From positions 1 to 49,208 of the forward strand of contig BNUU01000011.1 in NCBI GenBank assembly GCA_025997595.1: 49,208 nt of DNA. Reading direction: 5' to 3'. The notes under the pieces were generated by a model. That model saw only the letters and a list, made by a program, of their open reading frames with translations, did no database searches and was not told where the DNA came from. The position numbers and the translations under genes were made by a program. This DNA comes from Spirochaetia bacterium (GTDB lineage Bacteria; Spirochaetota; Spirochaetia; Treponematales; Breznakiellaceae). Position 1 is the first letter of the stretch. Each line of letters begins with the position of its first letter. Below are positions 45,304-49,208 of the stretch, one piece after another.

Positions 45304-45576
45304 TTGCCGCAGATTAAACCGATAACCGAATTGCGAAATACCACTGAAATTTCCGAATTGTGCCATAAAGCCGAAGAGCCGGTATATATAACCAAAAACG
45401 GATACGGGGACCTGGTCATTATGAGCCTTGAAACCTGGGAACGGGATCAAGCCCTGTTGGAAACGTACCGGAAACTGGGGGAGGCCGAAACCGCCTTGGC
45501 CAATGGCGTTAAACCCCTGGATGGGGACGCAGTTTTCCGCAGGCTCAGGACAAAATATGGGTATGGAGACTCATGA
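45304..45576 (+). CDS. Phd/YefM-type antitoxin
   Basis: 90 residues: LPQIKPITELRNTTEISEL, CHKAEEPVYITKNGYGDLV, IMSLETWERD is the Phd/YefM fold; the rest is a helical tail for the toxin. It begins with TTG (no ATG in reach), with GGGAGGG 4 nt before. It overlaps the toxin gene by 20 bp. Confidence 0.88.
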   Translation: MPQIKPITELRNTTEISELCHKAEEPVYITKNGYGDLVIMSLETWERDQALLETYRKLGEAETALANGVKPLDGDAVFRRLRTKYGYGDS

Positions 45577-45898
45577 GCCCTCTGATCTGCCCTATGGGCT
45601 TAGAATTATGCCTATGGCAGAGGAGGACCTGGACGGCATTTTTGACTACATTGCCAACACCCTGGAAGCCCCGGTTGCGGCGCACCGTTTAATGGCAAAG
45701 GTAGAAAAAGCCATACAGGGATTGAAAGACACCCCCCGAATCGGCTCCAAATGCCGGGATGAAACCCTCAATAAAAAAGGCTATCGAAAACTCATTGTTG
45801 GTAATTATATCGCCTTTTATCTGGTTAATGACGAAGAAAGAACCGTAATTGTCATGCGTGTAATCTATGGCAGAAGAAACTACCCGGCCTTACTCTAG
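45557..45898 (+). CDS. RelE/ParE-type toxin
   Basis: 113 residues: LRIMPMAEEDLDGIFDYIA, AHRLMAKVEKAIQGLKDTP, RKLIVGNYIAFYLVNDEER and VIVMRVIYGRRNYPALL, the RelE/ParE fold with the terminal R-V-x-x-x-R motif. ATG 45557 has AGGA 6 nt upstream; ATG 45563 is an alternative. Appears intact. Confidence 0.9.
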   Translation: MGMETHEPSDLPYGLRIMPMAEEDLDGIFDYIANTLEAPVAAHRLMAKVEKAIQGLKDTPRIGSKCRDETLNKKGYRKLIVGNYIAFYLVNDEERTVIVMRVIYGRRNYPALL

Positions 45899-46096
45899 CG
45901 GCTGCTCCAGTGGGGCGCTGATGCGGTTTATGGCGTGCAGCCTGACCTGATCGGGCAGTTTAGAGAGCAAATCTATGGCTTCGTCCAGTTCGCGGTAGTT
46001 TTTAATAAGATACATATCAACCCAATCCTTTAAAGCAATAGTGATTGCCTCGGTGATCGTTGAGCCGTGGGTATATTCCCGAACATTATTTACCAA
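45890..46096 (-). CDS. VapB-like antitoxin-type small protein, start uncertain
   Basis: 68 residues from TTG 46096. The segment VNNVREYTHGSTITEAITI, ALKDWVDMYLIKNYRELDE resembles the helix-turn-helix of VapB/RHH antitoxins. In-frame codons upstream, to a stop near 46132, read RVKLFAKKADDL, which would complete the N-terminal beta strand and helix, but no ATG, GTG or TTG begins it. The 3' end overlaps the RelE gene by 9 bp, tail to tail. No toxin partner lies downstream. Confidence 0.55.
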   Translation of the reverse strand: MVNNVREYTHGSTITEAITIALKDWVDMYLIKNYRELDEAIDLLSKLPDQVRLHAINRISAPLEQPLE

Positions 46097-46180
46097 ATCA
46101 TCCGCTTTCTTTGCAAAGAGTTTTACTCTTTATGATTAAAAGGTTATACTTAGGCAATATTTTATAATACGGAGGACAAA

Positions 46181-48190
46181 ATGGCAAAGGCTTTAAATTC
46201 GCGCTTGACCGGGGTTGCGGTTCCGGTGGGGGCGCTGCGGGGAAAGGGGAGCCTGGGGGTGGGGGAATTCGCCGATTTGGGAGAATTTGCGCTCCTCTGC
46301 AAGAAAATGGGCCTGGGGCTTATCCAACTGCTGCCGGTGAACGATACGGGCTACGAAAGCTCCCCCTACAGTAGCCTTACCGCCTTTGCTCTCCATCCAT
46401 TATATCTGCGGATTGAGGATTTAGAAGAATTCAAAAAGGCCGGGGCCGGTGTAAAAACTAAAATAGCGGAGGCAGGGCAGAAGTTTGAAAAGGCAGCCCG
46501 TTTCTCCCATTATCAGGTTTTGCGGGCCAAAATCGACATTCTGCGGGATATTTATGCCGCCGAGAAGTCAGGTGTAGCCAAAAAAGCTGCTGCCGGGGGT
46601 AGTTTAGCCCTTTGGATCGAAGAAAATCCCTGGGTCAAGGAATACGCCATGTTCCGCCGGCTTAAGGAAGCGAACGGCGAAAAGAGCTGGAAGGAGTGGC
46701 CTGAGCATCAAAAGGTGGCGGCCAAGGATGTCGAAGCCCTCTGGAACGATGCAAAACTTAAGGAGGAGCACCTCTTTTGGGTCTGGGTTCAGGAAGCCCT
46801 GGACCGGCAGTTCAGCCTGGCGGCAAAGGCCATTACCGATGCGGGGCTTATCCTTGAGGGGGACCTCCCCATTTTAATGAACGAGGATTCCTGTGATGTC
46901 TGGGCCCATCCCGAATACTTCCATCTGGAACTTTCCGCCGGGGCGCCCCCGGACATGTACAGCCCCGAGGGGCAAAACTGGGGCTTCCCAACCTATGACT
47001 GGCAGGCACAATCGAAGGATGACTATTCCTTTTGGCGCAAGCGGCTCAAGGTTGCTGAAAAATACTACGGCGCTTACCGTATCGACCATGTGCTGGGCTT
47101 TTTCCGCATTTGGGCCGCTTCCCGGCATGATCTCACTTCCAACTCCGCATTGGGCCGCTTTGTCCCCTATGTGCCGGTAAACAACAAGGACCTTGCGGGA
47201 TTGGGCTTTGACAGCGGCCGCATCCGCTGGATTTCCCGGCCCCATATCCCCACCAAGGAAATTTGGGATGTCCTCAATGCCAATTCTATTGCCCATGAAG
47301 CGGATCGTATCTTTAGCCAGGTTCTGACCCGGGTCGGCAGCGAAGAACTCTGGCTTTTCAAGGATGAGATCAGGGGTGAAAAGGATATCGCCGCTCTGGG
47401 CCTGCTCCCGGCGGCTCAGAACTACCTCTGCAGTGCCTGGCAGAACCGTATGCTCTTTGAATACGAACCGGGCCAATTTTTCCCCGTGTGGTATTTCCGT
47501 AACAGCCGGGCCTACCAGACCCTTTCGGGGAATGAGAAACAGGCCCTGGAGGCCCTGCTGGAAAAACGGCGGGTCGATTCGGAGCGGATCTGGGAGGATC
47601 AGGGCAAGCGGCTCCTCACAGTGCTGACCGCCTCCTCCGACATGCTCCCCTGTGCGGAGGACCTCGGGGCCGTGCCGGACTGCGTTCCCCGGGTGCTCAC
47701 CCAGCTGCGTATTTTGGGCCTGCGGGTGGTCCGCTGGTTCCGGGACTGGGGCGCCCCCGGCCAGCCCTTCATCCCCTTTGAGGATTACCCCGAACTGAGC
47801 GTCTGTACCCCCGCGGTGCATGACAGCTCAATCGTGCGGGAATGGTGGGACAGGGAGGCGGATCAGGAACATTTCAGCGGCTTCCTGGGAGTTCCCTCCC
47901 TGCCCCGGATTTACAACCCCGGCACCGCCAAAATCATCCTCCACAAGATCGCCGGATCAGCATCCCGGTTCCGGGTCTTCCAGATCCAGGACCTGCTCCA
48001 CCTTTCCCCCAAATGGTATGCGGCAGACCCGGCGGCCGAGCGCGTAAACGTGCCCGGCAGCTATAACGAGTTCAACTGGACCTACCGGCTCCCCGCCTCC
48101 ATTGAGGCAATCGGCGCCGATACGGATTTTGTGAAGGCCGTGGAGGAACTCAGCGCTGTTAAGGCGGCGGTGAAGAAGGGGAAGAAGTAA
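46181..48190 (+). CDS. malQ: 4-alpha-glucanotransferase (amylomaltase)
   Basis: 669 residues, GH77. Nucleophile Asp302 in YRIDHVLGFFRIW, acid/base Glu493 in CAEDLGAVP, and third acid Asp548 in VHDSSIVREWW; the N-terminal GSLGVGEFADLGEFALLCK and LPVNDTGYESSPYSSLTAF are also typical. Transfers glucan chains between maltodextrins. GGAGGAC 7 nt before the ATG, TATAAT at 46163-46168 upstream. Confidence 0.97.
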   Translation: MAKALNSRLTGVAVPVGALRGKGSLGVGEFADLGEFALLCKKMGLGLIQLLPVNDTGYESSPYSSLTAFALHPLYLRIEDLEEFKKAGAGVKTKIAEAGQKFEKAARFSHYQVLRAKIDILRDIYAAEKSGVAKKAAAGGSLALWIEENPWVKEYAMFRRLKEANGEKSWKEWPEHQKVAAKDVEALWNDAKLKEEHLFWVWVQEALDRQFSLAAKAITDAGLILEGDLPILMNEDSCDVWAHPEYFHLELSAGAPPDMYSPEGQNWGFPTYDWQAQSKDDYSFWRKRLKVAEKYYGAYRIDHVLGFFRIWAASRHDLTSNSALGRFVPYVPVNNKDLAGLGFDSGRIRWISRPHIPTKEIWDVLNANSIAHEADRIFSQVLTRVGSEELWLFKDEIRGEKDIAALGLLPAAQNYLCSAWQNRMLFEYEPGQFFPVWYFRNSRAYQTLSGNEKQALEALLEKRRVDSERIWEDQGKRLLTVLTASSDMLPCAEDLGAVPDCVPRVLTQLRILGLRVVRWFRDWGAPGQPFIPFEDYPELSVCTPAVHDSSIVREWWDREADQEHFSGFLGVPSLPRIYNPGTAKIILHKIAGSASRFRVFQIQDLLHLSPKWYAADPAAERVNVPGSYNEFNWTYRLPASIEAIGADTDFVKAVEELSAVKAAVKKGKK

Positions 48191-48215
48191 GAGGGGGGAA
48201 TCGTACAATAAATAG

Positions 48216-48300
48216 GAGGGGGAAAGTCTTCCCCCTCGCTACAGCCCGCTGCGCGGTCTTCCGCTACCCCCTTCGCCTGGGGGCTTGCAACCCCCAAACC
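48216..48300. repeat. GC-rich stem and repeat-like block after malQ
   Basis: GAGGGGGAA (48216-48224) pairs with TTCCCCCTC (48229-48237). A GC-rich block follows with CTACCCCCTTCGCCTGGGGG and CTTGCAACCCCCAAACCCCC. No T-run, so a plain terminator is doubtful; the block looks like a dispersed intergenic repeat with one complete copy here. Confidence 0.4.
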
Positions 48301-48304
48301 CCCG

Positions 48305-48706
48305 CTACTTTTTCCCCGGCGAGGCGGCGTTAAATCCGAGCGCTCTCGCCGCTTCAAATTGTTTTTCGTCATAGGTGATAAAGAGGTCTGCCGCGCAAGA
48401 CTGCGCTGTGGCCAAATGGATAGCGTCAAGGGAACGCAGGAACTCATCACCGTTTGGAAGCATCATCCCGGCATGGTGCAGGATTTCATCGGAAGCTGAA
48501 ATAAGCCGGACATTTTCAAGCGCCGCAGAAATGGACGATTGCGCTATTCCTTCGCGATGTGCGGCGCGGCGGCATTCGGTTTCCAGCAAATTGCTGGAAC
48601 ATATCGTATGTGAAACGCTTGCCTGCGTAAGATAATTACGAAGGAAATCGGATAATTCCTCTTCAAGGAACACCTTCAAAAACGCCGATGAATCAATATA
48701 ATACAG
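48305..48706 (-). CDS. PIN-domain toxin (VapC-like) without a canonical start
   Basis: The frame encodes LYYIDSSAFLKVFLEEELS (first Asp), SNLLETECRRAAHREG (Glu), FLRSLDAIHLATAQSCAA (Asp) and LFITYDEKQFEAARALGFN (Asp), a complete PIN protein. The codons before YYIDSS are TTA-ATA-CTG after the antitoxin stop (48713-48715), so only CTG 48706 or ATA could begin it. The first usual start, TTG 48679, would lose the first catalytic Asp. Expression may be low or lost. Confidence 0.8.
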   Translation of the reverse strand: MYYIDSSAFLKVFLEEELSDFLRNYLTQASVSHTICSSNLLETECRRAAHREGIAQSSISAALENVRLISASDEILHHAGMMLPNGDEFLRSLDAIHLATAQSCAADLFITYDEKQFEAARALGFNAASPGKK

Positions 48707-48712
48707 TATTAA

Positions 48713-48922
48713 TTACACGCGTTCCTCACGGTCTTCTTGCAGGATTTCCAAAGAATTGCGCCCCGATTTTGCCTTTACCCGGGGAATTTCATTCCACGAA
48801 AGGTGTTCCGCGTTCCGCCCATCCGCCTGAAACGAGAGGATCACCGTGGTATTCTTTGCCAGTTTTACCGGCCCTTCCGGAGTAAATACCCGCCCGTCAT
48901 AATATGCCTTTACTGCTTCCAT
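48713..48922 (-). CDS. Antitoxin of the VapC-like module
   Basis: 69 residues: MEAVKAYYDGRVFTPEGPV, KLAKNTTVILSFQADG, then a tail (EIPRVKAKSGRNSLEILQ) resembling AbrB/DUF-type antitoxins for VapC. A short leader codes MEND upstream in frame. TATACT (48947-48942) lies 19 nt before the ATG. A second copy of the gene start lies inverted at 49172. Confidence 0.78.
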   Translation of the reverse strand: MEAVKAYYDGRVFTPEGPVKLAKNTTVILSFQADGRNAEHLSWNEIPRVKAKSGRNSLEILQEDREERV

Positions 48923-49013
48923 ATCATTCTCCATGCCATCCAGTATACCCCAATACCCCTGCCTTCGCCACCGGTCCCAACAAAAAAACCGTCCAACCAG
49001 GCGGTCTCTCCCA

Positions 49014-49139
49014 TCATTGTTCCTCAATTCTTATTCGGTGCGCATCACCGTCTTTTTCAATTTCCACAATATATACTTTAAGGTTCAGTTTTTTTGCGGT
49101 GGCCTCCGCTTCATCGGTGATGATATAGCGTTCCCACAT
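49014..49139 (-). CDS. 41-residue small protein between the inverted antitoxin copies
   Basis: MWERYIITDEAEATAKKLN, LKVYIVEIEKDGDAHRIRI, EEQ. A plausible beta-alpha-beta-beta small protein, but short, without a Shine-Dalgarno sequence, and lying in the loop of the inverted repeat. Not recognised. Confidence 0.4.
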   Translation of the reverse strand: MWERYIITDEAEATAKKLNLKVYIVEIEKDGDAHRIRIEEQ

Positions 49140-49171
49140 GAGGGGGTATACTGGATGGCATGGAGAATGAT

Positions 49172-49208
49172 ATGGAAGCAGTAAAGGCATATTATGACGG
49201 GCGGGTAT
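49172..49208 (+). CDS. Second antitoxin gene copy, start only (partial)
   Basis: ATGGAAGCAGTAAAGGCATA begins MEAVKAYYDGRV, identical to the gene at 48922 but on the plus strand. It is cut by the window end, so whether a full second module follows cannot be seen. Confidence 0.8.
   Translation, partial: MEAVKAYYDGRV

Larger units (their letters stand above)
48886..49208. repeat. Inverted duplication of an antitoxin promoter and start
   Basis: 48886-48951 and 49143-49208 are 66-bp reverse complements reaching the window edge. Each arm holds TATACT, the leader and the first 12 codons of the antitoxin. The 191 bp between them carry a 41-residue frame. The right arm may continue beyond the window. 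Confidence 0.9.

Overview
The window looks like the replication-origin region of a treponeme (phylum Spirochaetota), closer to the free-living or gut treponemes than to T. pallidum. The core is the gene set dnaA-dnaN-recF-dciA on the minus strand (26288 down to 21917), with gyrB diverging at 26637 and gyrA at 35376. Around it sit conserved genes: metH, an Aat-type aminoacyl-tRNA protein transferase, metK, an ArfB-type peptidyl-tRNA hydrolase, a DUF2804 protein, a PflA-like radical SAM enzyme and malQ. Species assignment is inference; no rRNA or tRNA gene was seen.

Layout. 1-16.4 kb: two accessory, AT-rich segments (about 1-2.5 kb and 7.9-16.3 kb) flank the conserved ATL-aat-metH block (2.8-7.8 kb). 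The accessory segments are strings of small units (toxin-antitoxin pairs, lipoproteins, membrane proteins of unknown function). They are separated by at least ten copies of a palindromic repeat whose ends (R-like boxes such as GCATAAC/GTTAGGT and GCCCAAC/GTTGGGC) look like integron attC sites. Each unit tends to start and end with its own matched inverted arms. IS1182-like elements are inserted in the repeat core. No integrase gene lies in the window. 16.5-21.8 kb: ordinary chromosomal genes. 21.9-28.6 kb: replication block with a probable bipartite oriC. DnaA boxes lie upstream of dnaA, and an AT-rich tract with six DnaA-trios plus a DnaA box lies between dnaA and dnaN. 28.6-35.2 kb: an AT-richer defence island between gyrB and gyrA (single-chain restriction-methyltransferase, a membrane coiled-coil protein, a DUF1016 nuclease and a DUF4143 ATPase). 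35.4-49.2 kb: gyrA, lipoproteins, two parS palindromes, metK, a LysM lipoprotein, a tandem PII-like protein with a DUF1538 membrane protein, malQ, and four more toxin-antitoxin loci, several of them broken.

Recurring themes. (1) Toxin-antitoxin turnover: about ten modules, of which at least three have lost part of the toxin while keeping the antitoxin. (2) Leaderless expression: many genes have a TTGACA/TATAAT promoter whose -10 box ends only 6-9 nt before the ATG, with no Shine-Dalgarno sequence. (3) Local duplications and inversions: a 136-bp mirrored IS end, a 13-bp tandem duplication that truncates a reading frame, and a 66-bp inverted copy of an antitoxin start at the right edge.

All calls come from reading the sequence; no database search was run. 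Functional names rest on recognised motifs and family resemblance.
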